Shown piece by piece: positions 25,462 through 33,644 of a stretch of 64,000 nucleotides of DNA. The position numbers were made by a program, and so were the translations under genes. A model generated the notes under the pieces. The model worked only from the letters and a program-made list of their open reading frames with translations, did no database searches and was not told the DNA's origin. The DNA comes from UTCHB3 sp964625575 (lineage in GTDB: Bacteria > Bacteroidota > Ignavibacteria > Ignavibacteriales > Ignavibacteriaceae): the NCBI GenBank assembly GCA_964625575.1, contig CAZVBQ010000010.1:31344-95343 (forward strand), in the 5' to 3' direction. The stretch's first letter is position 1; the number at the start of each line of letters is the position of its first letter.

Positions 25462-27813
25462 ATGGAGAAATTCCTAAAATACCTATTCGCTCCCTTGTTT
25501 GCAGTTCTCGCGCTTGCCGCGGTGATATATTTCTTCTTTAAATCGCTGATTGTTACTTCGGTTCCAAAATATGAAGGTGAAATTCATCTTACAGGACTGA
25601 CAGGAAATATAGAGATAAGAACGGGAGAGTACGGTATCCCGTTCATTTCCGCCGGGAGCAGGAAAGACCTGGTGTTTGCCCTTGGTTATCTGCACGCCAG
25701 AGACAGACTACTTGAAATGGAGTATCGCCGCCTGGTATGTGAGGGTCGGTTGTCGGAATATTTCGGAAATTCCGCGGTTGATATTGATACTTATTTCCGT
25801 CAGTTCAGAATGAAACAAAGATGCCGCGAACAGGCAGGAGAATTGAGCGCGGAAGCCACTGTACTTCTTAAAGCCTACACAGACGGTGTGAATGGATTTC
25901 TGAGATCGGATGGAGCGGTTTTGCAGAGCGAATTCGCAGCTCTTGGGATCACTCCCGGGAAATGGGAGCCACAGGATATCATCATGCTCGCCATGTTCAA
26001 TAATTATGTTGAAGAGGGGAAGTATCTGACTCAGGATGTAATCGCGATGGTAAAGAAGAAGATAGGACCCAACCGCAGCGCGGTTGTCTTCGGCACGGAA
26101 GCCGATTCCACCGCGTTTGCCAAACTCCCTGAGATCGACGAGAAAAATTTGATCAAGGAGATCGAGATCAGGAAGATAACCGGGTCGAGAAGAAGTACAG
26201 GTATAAGTATAGCCGGGATCGAAGGCTCAGGCGGTGTAATGCTGAATATTCAGGGGCCGGTCACTTTCCCCGGCAGGTTTTACAATGTCACGTTTGAGGC
26301 TGAAGGAAGAAAAGGTTCAGTTGCCACACTTCCGGGGCTTCCGGTAGTGTTCGCGGGCCTTATAGGTGACGAGTTTTTTACTCTTAAGCCGGCAGTGAAA
26401 GATATCAGAACCTCGCGAAGGCTGGCGATTGATGAGAAGGATTACATCCTCGAAAAAGGAACTCCCACGAGATTAAAAACCATCAGGGACACGATCAGAA
26501 TTAAAAATGAGCAACCGCTCGTAATTGATCTTAAAACCGGACCTGACGGTACTGTTTATACCACTTTTTCAAAGCCTGAACTTCGCTTCAGCAGGGACTC
26601 ATCGGATCAGTACAAGGTGGTCACTGCCACTTCCGTGGTTATGTCATCATTTGACGCGGCGGAGTTCGTGCAGTCAGGTCTTGAACTTCTTCAGGGAAAT
26701 TTCGCTTCGAGGTTTTTCACAGCGGAGGGTAACACTGATATCTGGTTTAAAAAAGGAACGGGGCAGTTAACTAAGAACTCTCCCCGCGCTCCGGTGACAG
26801 ATGACGCGAAACCCGTGGCGAAGAAACCAAAGACCGAGAAAAAACCAAAACGTGAAACCAAGCCTAAAACCGTTGAAGATGGAGTAGCCTCTGAGCCTGT
26901 TCAGCAAGCGAGAATAATAGAGGCGGCAACAGGTATTTACGATGGCTTTTTCAGGGGGCAGGTTGCTCCGAAGGAAAGGACTTATCTCCTCTCGCCGGAG
27001 GGGAAAGATCTCCCCACTTACGTTGTTAACGACGTAATTTCCGATCTTGATCTGAAACTCGTCCCCTTCATTCTGAATGCCTTTAACCAGCAGGGGGGAC
27101 AGAAAGACACCCTCGTTTCGCAATCACTGAAGATCATATCAAGATGGAGCGGTGAGTGTCTTTCCTCGCTTCAGGCACCTTTGATAATGGCAACGTTTCT
27201 TAAATATTTTACTGTTAACACCTTTGGTGATGAACTTTCAAGGGAGGATCTGCTTCTTCTGCTTGAATCAGGGGGAATACCCGGGGCTCGAATTTCCCAG
27301 GTGATTGAAGAAAATTATTCACCCGTTTTCGATCTCCGGACCACCCCCAATCCTGAAAACCGGGATGAGATCATACGCAAAAGTTTCGGAGAAGCCATTA
27401 GGGACATAGCCGGTGGCTTCGGGGAAGACCCGGTAATGTGGCTGTGGGGAAAGGAAAACCTTATGGCTCCCGGTCATTTCCTCGGTGGATTTCTGGGAGG
27501 TATCAATAAAGCGATCTCGATCGAAAAAGCCGGCATCAGCGGTTCATTCAGCACAAGGTTCGCGGCATTCACCAATCCCTTCAGCAAAGACGAAGGAAAA
27601 GGTGTCCGTGATTCGTGGGGGACACTTCTGAGGTTCTATATCGATCCCGCAAAGGGGGTATTCAGGATGGTACCATACCTTGGTAACTCCGGTAACTTCG
27701 CCGATCACAACAGCATCATCACCTATGAAGCATTTCTCGAGGGGAAACTTCTGCCGGTCACCCCGGAGAAGGGAAATAATGATAAAGTGTTGAAGCTCGT
27801 TAAAAAATTGTGA
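25462..27813 (+). CDS. Penicillin-acylase-family protein, probably catalytically altered
   Basis: 783 residues with an N-terminal membrane anchor (residues 8-30). The alpha-chain start is well conserved (GEYGIPFISAGSRKDLVFAL then HARDRLLEMEYRR). The family's self-processing Gly-Ser and following SNxW segment should lie near residue 245, where I read SRRSTGISIAG; the usual NDPHL is NIQGP, and the usual RNxxxxW is IGDEFF. A late family motif is recognisable (LGNSGNFADHNS near residue 740). Residues ~441-475 are an added Lys/Pro-rich linker. This looks like an Ntn-hydrolase fold that has lost the canonical catalytic context. Confidence 0.75.
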   Translation: MEKFLKYLFAPLFAVLALAAVIYFFFKSLIVTSVPKYEGEIHLTGLTGNIEIRTGEYGIPFISAGSRKDLVFALGYLHARDRLLEMEYRRLVCEGRLSEYFGNSAVDIDTYFRQFRMKQRCREQAGELSAEATVLLKAYTDGVNGFLRSDGAVLQSEFAALGITPGKWEPQDIIMLAMFNNYVEEGKYLTQDVIAMVKKKIGPNRSAVVFGTEADSTAFAKLPEIDEKNLIKEIEIRKITGSRRSTGISIAGIEGSGGVMLNIQGPVTFPGRFYNVTFEAEGRKGSVATLPGLPVVFAGLIGDEFFTLKPAVKDIRTSRRLAIDEKDYILEKGTPTRLKTIRDTIRIKNEQPLVIDLKTGPDGTVYTTFSKPELRFSRDSSDQYKVVTATSVVMSSFDAAEFVQSGLELLQGNFASRFFTAEGNTDIWFKKGTGQLTKNSPRAPVTDDAKPVAKKPKTEKKPKRETKPKTVEDGVASEPVQQARIIEAATGIYDGFFRGQVAPKERTYLLSPEGKDLPTYVVNDVISDLDLKLVPFILNAFNQQGGQKDTLVSQSLKIISRWSGECLSSLQAPLIMATFLKYFTVNTFGDELSREDLLLLLESGGIPGARISQVIEENYSPVFDLRTTPNPENRDEIIRKSFGEAIRDIAGGFGEDPVMWLWGKENLMAPGHFLGGFLGGINKAISIEKAGISGSFSTRFAAFTNPFSKDEGKGVRDSWGTLLRFYIDPAKGVFRMVPYLGNSGNFADHNSIITYEAFLEGKLLPVTPEKGNNDKVLKLVKKL

Positions 27814-27842
27814 TAAAAAGTGTGCTGTTATTTCTAAAAACA

Positions 27843-27879
27843 TTGTAAATTTACGAACTGTTAAGTGTTCAATTTACAA
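27843..27879. promoter_or_regulatory. Perfect 9-bp inverted repeat upstream of lipoprotein gene
   Basis: TTGTAAATT (27843-27851) and AATTTACAA (27871-27879), separated by 19 bases, just before the ATG at 27893. TAAATTTA at 27846 also matches the Bacteroidota -7 box TAnnTTTG at 7 of 8 positions. Possible operator or promoter; no regulator can be named. Confidence 0.3.
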
Positions 27880-27892
27880 CATCTGCAATTAC

Positions 27893-29299
27893 ATGAAAAG
27901 ATCAGCCACCTTAGTTTTTATCCTTCCACTTCTACTTTTGATCAGCAGTTGTAAAAAATCGGATACTACTTCCAATCCGGTTTCAGGTACTGAAACAGGT
28001 ACTGTCACCATTACCGGGGAAGTGATCGATTTTACAACAGGATCACCGGTAGCGAACGCTGCAATCAAACTTTTCGGCCTGCCACCTGACACCACTGTAA
28101 TGAAACACGGCTTTACGGACGCGAACGGGAGATACACCCTGGAGTTTTCTGTGACCGGCGGAATGGATCTTCGCGTGGTGGCACAAAAAGAAGGCTACAG
28201 ATCTGATACAACCAATGTGTTTGCAGTTGCCGGAAGAACGGTAACAGCCACCAAACTCCTGCTTAAAGCCACCGGGAGCGGAAGCGCGGGCACAACCAGA
28301 AAGCCTGCGTCAGTCTATCTTGCGTCAACATCTGTACCGAATATCGGGATCAGAGGAGCAGGAAGTCTTGAAAGCGTTCAACTCGTTTTCACGGTTGTCG
28401 ACTCATTTGGCGTTTCACTCGATCTTGATAATTCAGTAAATGTGAATTTCTCACTTGGCGCGTCACCCGGATCAGGAGCGACGCTTTATCCCGCTGTTGT
28501 AAGGTCTGATGCCGACGGAAACGCCGCGGTTGTGCTTACCTCGGGTACCAAAGCCGGAGTGGTACAGGTTATTGCATCCGTCACTTCCGACGGAAGAACC
28601 ATCACTTCAACTCCCGTGCCGGTGACTATTCATGGTGGATTGCCCGACTTTGCTCATTTCAGCGTGGTTCCCGCGAGACTTAACATCCCCGGATATAACC
28701 GTTTTGGTGTGTTCGACGATATTACTGCATACGTGGGTGACAAATACTCCAACCCCGTGAGACCCGGAATAGCAGTCTATTTTAACACGGACGGTGGAAT
28801 TATCGGTGGCTCTGCTCTGACATCCGACATGGGTGTCGCGACTGTAAGTCTTTATTCCGCGAATCCGTTGCCGACGCATCCAACTTTCGGTCCAGGGTTT
28901 GCCACGATCACCGGTTCAACAATCGATGAAAACAAGACTACAATTCAGCAATCTTGTATTGTTCTTTTTTCCGGTGTACCCTATATTACAGTGAGTCCGA
29001 CCAGTTTTGATATCCCGAACAGGGGTTCACAGACCTTTATTTATACAGTGATGGATCAGCACAGCAACCCGTTGACGGAAGGAACTTCGATCAGTGTGAC
29101 TGTTGAGGGGAAAGACTATGAACTTTCCGGCGACAAATCACTTACGCTTCCTGACACTCAGAGCAGGTCATGGACGAGTTTCTCGTTCAATATCAGAGAC
29201 GTTGTCGATACCGCGGCGGTCAATCCGCTGAGAGTAATGATCAAGTCTGATGGAGGGAACGGCAAGGCACAGCTCTCCATCTCAGGGATCGTCCGTTAA
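27893..29299 (+). CDS. Lipoprotein with carboxypeptidase-regulatory-like and Ig-like (Big) domains
   Basis: 468 residues. Lipobox LLISSC at residues ~15-20, followed by a Ser/Thr-rich tether. Residues ~35-125 form a carboxypeptidase-D regulatory-like beta domain (GEVIDFTTGSPVANAAIKLFG ... TDANGRYTLEFS). Residues ~135-360 hold two bacterial Ig-like domains of the Big_1 type (FTVVDSFG ... VRSDADGNAAVVLTSGTKAG; ITAYVGDKYSNPVRPG ... TSDMGVATVSL). A last beta domain closes the protein. Likely outer-membrane anchored. Its stop TAA overlaps the stop of the convergent gene in a shared TTAA. Confidence 0.8.
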   Translation: MKRSATLVFILPLLLLISSCKKSDTTSNPVSGTETGTVTITGEVIDFTTGSPVANAAIKLFGLPPDTTVMKHGFTDANGRYTLEFSVTGGMDLRVVAQKEGYRSDTTNVFAVAGRTVTATKLLLKATGSGSAGTTRKPASVYLASTSVPNIGIRGAGSLESVQLVFTVVDSFGVSLDLDNSVNVNFSLGASPGSGATLYPAVVRSDADGNAAVVLTSGTKAGVVQVIASVTSDGRTITSTPVPVTIHGGLPDFAHFSVVPARLNIPGYNRFGVFDDITAYVGDKYSNPVRPGIAVYFNTDGGIIGGSALTSDMGVATVSLYSANPLPTHPTFGPGFATITGSTIDENKTTIQQSCIVLFSGVPYITVSPTSFDIPNRGSQTFIYTVMDQHSNPLTEGTSISVTVEGKDYELSGDKSLTLPDTQSRSWTSFSFNIRDVVDTAAVNPLRVMIKSDGGNGKAQLSISGIVR

Positions 29300-29880
29300 C
29301 CTATCCAGGGGAGAAAGAATCCGGAACGTTTCCGGTAGGAAGTAAATCCTTCACCGAAAGCGGTTGACAAAAATTCTTCCTCCTTCTTTGCCCTCAGAAG
29401 AAGCAGAGGGAGTGAGAAGAAAACCGTGAGAATAACCACCGGCGCGGAGAGCATGGCGAGTCCCGCGAATAGATCGGCCAGCAATTGCCCAGTGTATTGC
29501 GGGTGGCGGATCACCGAATAGATGCCGCCGGTAACCAGTTTGTGATCTTTGAATATCACAATTTCAGTGGAGTAGTTGTTTCCGAGAGCTTTAAAACTTT
29601 TGAGTTGTAACCAGGAAAAAAGGAGAAAAAGCAGGAAGAAAATGATTCTTTCTGTCTGACCCGGTTGGGGGAGGAACCATGTATCGACTATGGGAAACAC
29701 CCCGGCAAATTGCAGTAGGGAAGAAATTGCAAGAACATTGGGCGGAACGGTCTGCAGCCAACCTGATGCCCGCTTGGAAACAGCGGACACTTTTGATTTC
29801 AGACTACTCTTCGAACCGGAATAATTGGCGGCAGTAAATGCCACCAGCGCGATCAATATAAGAATGTTTACGGGGTCCAT
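29296..29880 (-). CDS. Isoprenylcysteine carboxyl methyltransferase/phospholipid methyltransferase-like membrane protein
   Basis: 194 residues from the ATG at 29880, with four to five membrane segments. The SAM-binding region of the ICMT/PEMT fold is visible: VTGGIYSVIRHPQYTGQLLADLF (the RHPxYxG motif) and, near the C-terminus, an acidic KKEEEFLSTAFGEGFTSYRKR segment matching the E-E-x(6-9)-Y-x-x-Y pattern. Substrate could be a lipid or isoprenoid thiol; bacterial members are mostly uncharacterised. An in-frame upstream start at 29970 is possible but would run into the opposite gene. Confidence 0.75.
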   Translation of the reverse strand: MDPVNILILIALVAFTAANYSGSKSSLKSKVSAVSKRASGWLQTVPPNVLAISSLLQFAGVFPIVDTWFLPQPGQTERIIFFLLFLLFSWLQLKSFKALGNNYSTEIVIFKDHKLVTGGIYSVIRHPQYTGQLLADLFAGLAMLSAPVVILTVFFSLPLLLLRAKKEEEFLSTAFGEGFTSYRKRSGFFLPWIG

Positions 29881-29896
29881 AATTCCAGAAAAATTA

Positions 29897-29908
29897 AAGT
29901 TTAAACTT
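29897..29908. promoter_or_regulatory. 12-bp perfect palindrome in divergent promoter region
   Basis: AAGTTTAAACTT lies in the 56-bp gap between the divergent methyltransferase-like gene (ATG 29880) and the hybrid kinase gene (ATG 29937). Its position suits a shared operator, but AT-rich palindromes of this size also arise by chance. Confidence 0.2.
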
Positions 29909-29936
29909 ACTGAATAACTCAATATTATTGAAAGCC

Positions 29937-31055
29937 ATGGATTCCCTTTCGACCTCAAACAAAGCGCCAAACCAACCTGTTGCGTACGACGCGCTCGATC
30001 TCCAGATGATGGCCGTCCACGACATCAACAATCTCTTCACCGGAATTTTCTCGAATACCCTTATGCTTCAAAAGCATTTGGTGAACAACAAGGAGGCGCT
30101 TCAGTATCTTGAGAACATTGAGCACTGCGCGCGCAGGGCAACTGAAATTGCTTCTGAAATGCTTGCCCCTTCGGGTACTGAAAGAAGGCGCGATACAAGA
30201 ATAAACACAAGGCTTCTTATCAATGAAGCAGTTTCATCAGTGATCCACAATTTCTCAAACGACATTCATCTTTCCACTGAGATTAGCACAAGCATCGCGG
30301 ACCTAAAAGGCAACTCCACCGAAATATACTCTATTATTTTGAATATCCTGATCAATGCCTTTGAAGCGATCCCTGAGAAAGGGACGATAACCATTACTGC
30401 CGTTAACATCTTCCCACCGGTAATGCTGGGTAAGGAAAATGAGGAAGATCAACCGAAGGTTCTCATTAATATTAAAGACGACGGTTCAGGCATGCCCCCT
30501 GATGTGCTTGATAAAATATTCCAGCCGTATTATTCCACCAAGAACAAGGGGAGGGTGAGTGGAATCGGCCTCTTCACTGTAAAAAATTTGGTGGAGGCTA
30601 ACGGTGGCAGAATATTTGTTGAGAGCACTCCCGGTGAAGGGAGCAAGTTTTCACTGGAATTCCCTGCTTACATTAACACAAGAAAAGTGAGATCCAAGGA
30701 AAATTTTAACATTCTTATCGCCGATGACGAGGTGTTGCTTGTCTCCATTCTTGAGGATCTTCTAACCGGATTGGGCTATCACGTCAGTTGCGTGAACTCA
30801 GCGGAGGATGCAATTGAGAAACTCAGAACTGACAATACATTTGACGTGTTTATAACTGATCTCAGGATGGGTGGCATCGATGGACTTGCAGCAGTAAAAG
30901 AGATAAGGAAGTTTGATCAGGATGTTAAGGTGATTCTTTCGACAGGTACCATGGGGCTCAATTCACTTGAGTTCACGGATGTGAGAGTGGACGCCGTGCT
31001 GCAGAAACCCTATGAACTTGAGTCATTACTTGCGCTTCTGAACAGCCTCGTGTGA
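29937..31055 (+). CDS. Hybrid histidine kinase (HisKA-HATPase-receiver)
   Basis: About 372 residues; ATG at 29937 (an upstream in-frame TTG at 29928 is possible). H-box VHDINNLFTGIFSNTLML near residue 28 with the phospho-acceptor His; N-box NILINAFEAIP; G1 DDGSGMPPDVLDKIF; G2 GRVSGIGLFTVKNLV. The C-terminal receiver has its acceptor in FITDLRMGGIDG and a conserved Lys in LQKPYELE. No membrane segment and no sensor domain, so it is a cytoplasmic kinase taking input from elsewhere. It converges, five bases apart, on the stand-alone receiver at 31061, a plausible phosphorelay partner. Confidence 0.88.
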   Translation: MDSLSTSNKAPNQPVAYDALDLQMMAVHDINNLFTGIFSNTLMLQKHLVNNKEALQYLENIEHCARRATEIASEMLAPSGTERRRDTRINTRLLINEAVSSVIHNFSNDIHLSTEISTSIADLKGNSTEIYSIILNILINAFEAIPEKGTITITAVNIFPPVMLGKENEEDQPKVLINIKDDGSGMPPDVLDKIFQPYYSTKNKGRVSGIGLFTVKNLVEANGGRIFVESTPGEGSKFSLEFPAYINTRKVRSKENFNILIADDEVLLVSILEDLLTGLGYHVSCVNSAEDAIEKLRTDNTFDVFITDLRMGGIDGLAAVKEIRKFDQDVKVILSTGTMGLNSLEFTDVRVDAVLQKPYELESLLALLNSLV

Positions 31056-31060
31056 TATAT

Positions 31061-31420
31061 TTACATATAGAGAACCTTCCTGATCGAAACAAGAAGTTCA
31101 TCGAGATCGTACGGTTTGGTGATGAAGTCACTTGCACCCAGTTTTGCTGAACGTATGGCTGAGGTCAGATCGGCGTAGGCGGTCAGTACGATAACCTTTA
31201 GTGAAATACCTTCTCTTTCCATCTCCTCTAACACGTAATAACCATCTTTTTCAGGCATGTTCAGGTCGAGCAACATCAGATCGATACGGTTTTCCCTAAG
31301 ATGTTTCAAGGCCTTATCGGCCGAATCAACTGAATGGACAGTGTAGCCAACTTCAGTGAGTTCCTCTTTCAGGATCTGACTAAGGGCGATTTCATCATCA
31401 ACTATTAGAATAGTTTCCAT
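31061..31420 (-). CDS. Single-domain response regulator (CheY/PilG-like)
   Basis: 119 residues, receiver only. Acidic pocket VDDE at residues 6-9, phosphorylated Asp in LMLLDLNMPEKDG near residue 54, Thr in LTAYAD and Lys in TKPYDLD, so all catalytic residues are present. No output domain. It is the last minus-strand gene after the secretin gene (47-bp gap), so it may be co-transcribed with the pilus-like operon and control it through protein contacts, as PilG/PilH do. The neighbouring hybrid kinase is the likely phosphodonor; that is inference. Confidence 0.88.
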   Translation of the reverse strand: METILIVDDEIALSQILKEELTEVGYTVHSVDSADKALKHLRENRIDLMLLDLNMPEKDGYYVLEEMEREGISLKVIVLTAYADLTSAIRSAKLGASDFITKPYDLDELLVSIRKVLYM

Positions 31421-31467
31421 GTTACGGTGATCTCAAAATTTCCGGTTCAGTTTATAAAAACAGTAAA

Positions 31468-32727
31468 TCATTTTTCCTTTTCAGGGTCTTCGCCCTTCAT
31501 CTCTTGCTGGTTGGGACTTTTCTTCTTGATATCTTCGTTGTTTGTACGGTGTTCCTGCAGTTTTTTGTCGAACAGTGTCTTGTCCGCGAGGTTTTTCACC
31601 CTGTCTTTCAGCGCGGGAAGAAGTTCGGTTTTTACAACGATGATGATCTCTTTTTTAGTCAGTTTTTTGGAATCACTTCCGGCAAGATACCTTATACCGA
31701 GCACCCACCATGGCAGGTCCTTCAAAATGGGAATGCCCGTCCGCACAACTGATTCATCAGTGACATAAAGCCCGCCGATAACGGTTTCTTCACCATTCAG
31801 CATCAGTATCTGCGAGTTGGCTTTTGTTTTCCTGATCTCTGTCGAGAGTTCGCCGGGGAAGGCCGTACTTCTTTCGACAGCGAGCTTAAGAACGATATAG
31901 TCGATGCCTTGTTCGTTATAAATGTTAGGTGTAACGTCGATTATTGAACCTGTCTGGAAGAATTGATCGGTAACGTTACCTGCGAAATCCCTCTGTTTTA
32001 TCGAGAAGTCGGAGCCTATCTGTATCTTTCCGTTCTCACCGTTCCTGACCACAATTGAAGGGTTGGCGATGATCTCGCCAAGATTTTCCGATTCAAAAAA
32101 TCTGAACGTTCCGAGCAGGTCACCTTTGAAACTGCCGAGGTCAAATGCCGAACCCGCGGAGACCTTAAAATCAGTCGGGGTGGTTTCGGAAGTGGTCTCT
32201 CCGAACGTCTTCAGATCAATGCCGAAATTGTTGTTTGGGTCTGAGAGGAGCATCTTCCAGTTTACACCACGTTCCCTGAGAGCTGTATTATCAGCCTCGA
32301 AAAAGATCGCTGATATCTTCACTTCGCGGGCATCAACCGGAGCGTAGATCGATTTATCAGGCTTGGGAATCTCAGGAACGATTATTGGGCTCTTCGGGTT
32401 GTCCACAATTATCACTTCAGCGGTTTCCTCTATCAGCAAACCCCTGTATTGGCTGATGATCTTCAGAGCTTTCATATAATTGATATTTATAAGCTCTATG
32501 CCGATCGGTTCTTTTCCTTCCACCTTTGTGACAATTTTTCTGCCGGTCATTTTCATCGATATCTTTGAGAGTATCTCAATTGCCTGATCGAATGTCAGAG
32601 TGGGGGAGAGGGTAACAATTTCATCAGGTGAACTGTACTCGTTCAATTCTTTTTCGAGATCCTTTTGAGCGAGGATGCTTATGGAAAAGAGGATGATAAA
32701 AACGGAGAATGAAAAAAGCTTTTTCAT
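31468..32727 (-). CDS. pilQ: Secretin (PilQ/GspD-like)
   Basis: 419 residues from the ATG at 32727, with AGGTGATCGAC as ribosome site. A signal peptide ends SILAQ; a short N-domain (SPTLTFDQAIEILSKIS, a STN/N0-like fold) is followed by a secretin core with ESENLGEIIANPSIVVRNGENGKI, SIIDVTPNI and the conserved VPIL-type segment RTGIPILKDLPWWVLG. Acidic/basic C-terminal tail of about 50 residues. Much shorter than proteobacterial PilQ (about 700), with no AMIN domains. It would form the outer-membrane pore of the pilus-like system. Confidence 0.85.
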   Translation of the reverse strand: MKKLFSFSVFIILFSISILAQKDLEKELNEYSSPDEIVTLSPTLTFDQAIEILSKISMKMTGRKIVTKVEGKEPIGIELININYMKALKIISQYRGLLIEETAEVIIVDNPKSPIIVPEIPKPDKSIYAPVDAREVKISAIFFEADNTALRERGVNWKMLLSDPNNNFGIDLKTFGETTSETTPTDFKVSAGSAFDLGSFKGDLLGTFRFFESENLGEIIANPSIVVRNGENGKIQIGSDFSIKQRDFAGNVTDQFFQTGSIIDVTPNIYNEQGIDYIVLKLAVERSTAFPGELSTEIRKTKANSQILMLNGEETVIGGLYVTDESVVRTGIPILKDLPWWVLGIRYLAGSDSKKLTKKEIIIVVKTELLPALKDRVKNLADKTLFDKKLQEHRTNNEDIKKKSPNQQEMKGEDPEKEK

Positions 32728-32732
32728 GTCGA

Positions 32733-33644
32733 TCACCTTTTGGTTTCTTGTTGTGGCGTGAGATCGGACTCTTGCAATAGTCTGATCGTAACGGTCTCGA
32801 TAACTCCGCCTTTGTTTAGAACAAATGACACACTGTTGGTCCCCCTGTCAATCTTTGTGAGGAATCCGAGGTACACTTCATCACCTTCGGCAAGCACGTA
32901 AGTTCTTCCACGCTCATCCATCAAGAATGCCCCGTCTGGAAGAAGCGCAAGAAGTTTCGCGTTTTTTACTTCCAGAAGTTCGTAAATGTTCGGTTCGATC
33001 TCCGTGCGAAGCTTGGGGTAGAAAATGTTGTAAATCTTCGATGCTTTAAGGTCGTTTTCGGTGAACCTCGTTGACGTGAACCTGTCATCAGGTGATGTAT
33101 AAACTTTAACTTCGAGCGCGAAATTCACGAAATAGTATGGAGATTTGTCTTCATCGAACACGACATTCTGTGAAAAAGTGACATTGGAGACTTTTTTCAG
33201 CTCCTTGCTCTCTTCCACGGCATAAAGCATCTTCCACAATTCCAAAAATGAACATTGTCCTGAGAGTTTGTACTTCAGAACATTAAAACCACCTTCAGCC
33301 TCACTTCCGAGATACTCCATGTTAACGTAACTCTGGTCAGACAGGCCTGGAGTCTGAGCGGCGAGGAATGAGTAGAATTTCGACTGATGAATATCCTTCG
33401 GGATGTTATACTTCCTTTGGGCGAGGAGAGAGTCGAGCGATGTAAATTTAGCCTTCAACTGACTAAGTTGAGCGTTCAACGAAGCGGTATCATACTGCGC
33501 GTTACTCTCTTTGAGTGACTTGAGTTTTGCCCTTCTGTCTTTGAACTTCCCGTTATACACAAAGAAGTGGAGGACAGCCCAGGCTATCAGCACCAAAAGG
33601 ATAAGTACCAGAACGACGAGGCTATTTTTTGACTTTCGTTCCAT
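32733..33644 (-). CDS. PilO-like/PilP-like fusion protein
   Basis: 303 residues. N-terminal cytoplasmic stub, one membrane segment (residues ~8-30), a coiled coil (KDRRAKLKSLKESN ... LAQRKYNIP), then a ferredoxin-like PilO-type domain (FNVLKYKLSGQCSFLELWKMLYAVEES). The last ~90 residues are a beta domain (KLLALLPDGAFLMDERGRTYVL / GDEVYLGFLTKIDRGTNSVSF) resembling PilP or the GspC homology region that contacts the secretin. PilO and PilP are separate proteins in Proteobacteria, so this is probably a natural fusion. Its first 23 bases overlap the upstream gene. Confidence 0.72.
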   Translation of the reverse strand: MERKSKNSLVVLVLILLVLIAWAVLHFFVYNGKFKDRRAKLKSLKESNAQYDTASLNAQLSQLKAKFTSLDSLLAQRKYNIPKDIHQSKFYSFLAAQTPGLSDQSYVNMEYLGSEAEGGFNVLKYKLSGQCSFLELWKMLYAVEESKELKKVSNVTFSQNVVFDEDKSPYYFVNFALEVKVYTSPDDRFTSTRFTENDLKASKIYNIFYPKLRTEIEPNIYELLEVKNAKLLALLPDGAFLMDERGRTYVLAEGDEVYLGFLTKIDRGTNSVSFVLNKGGVIETVTIRLLQESDLTPQQETKR

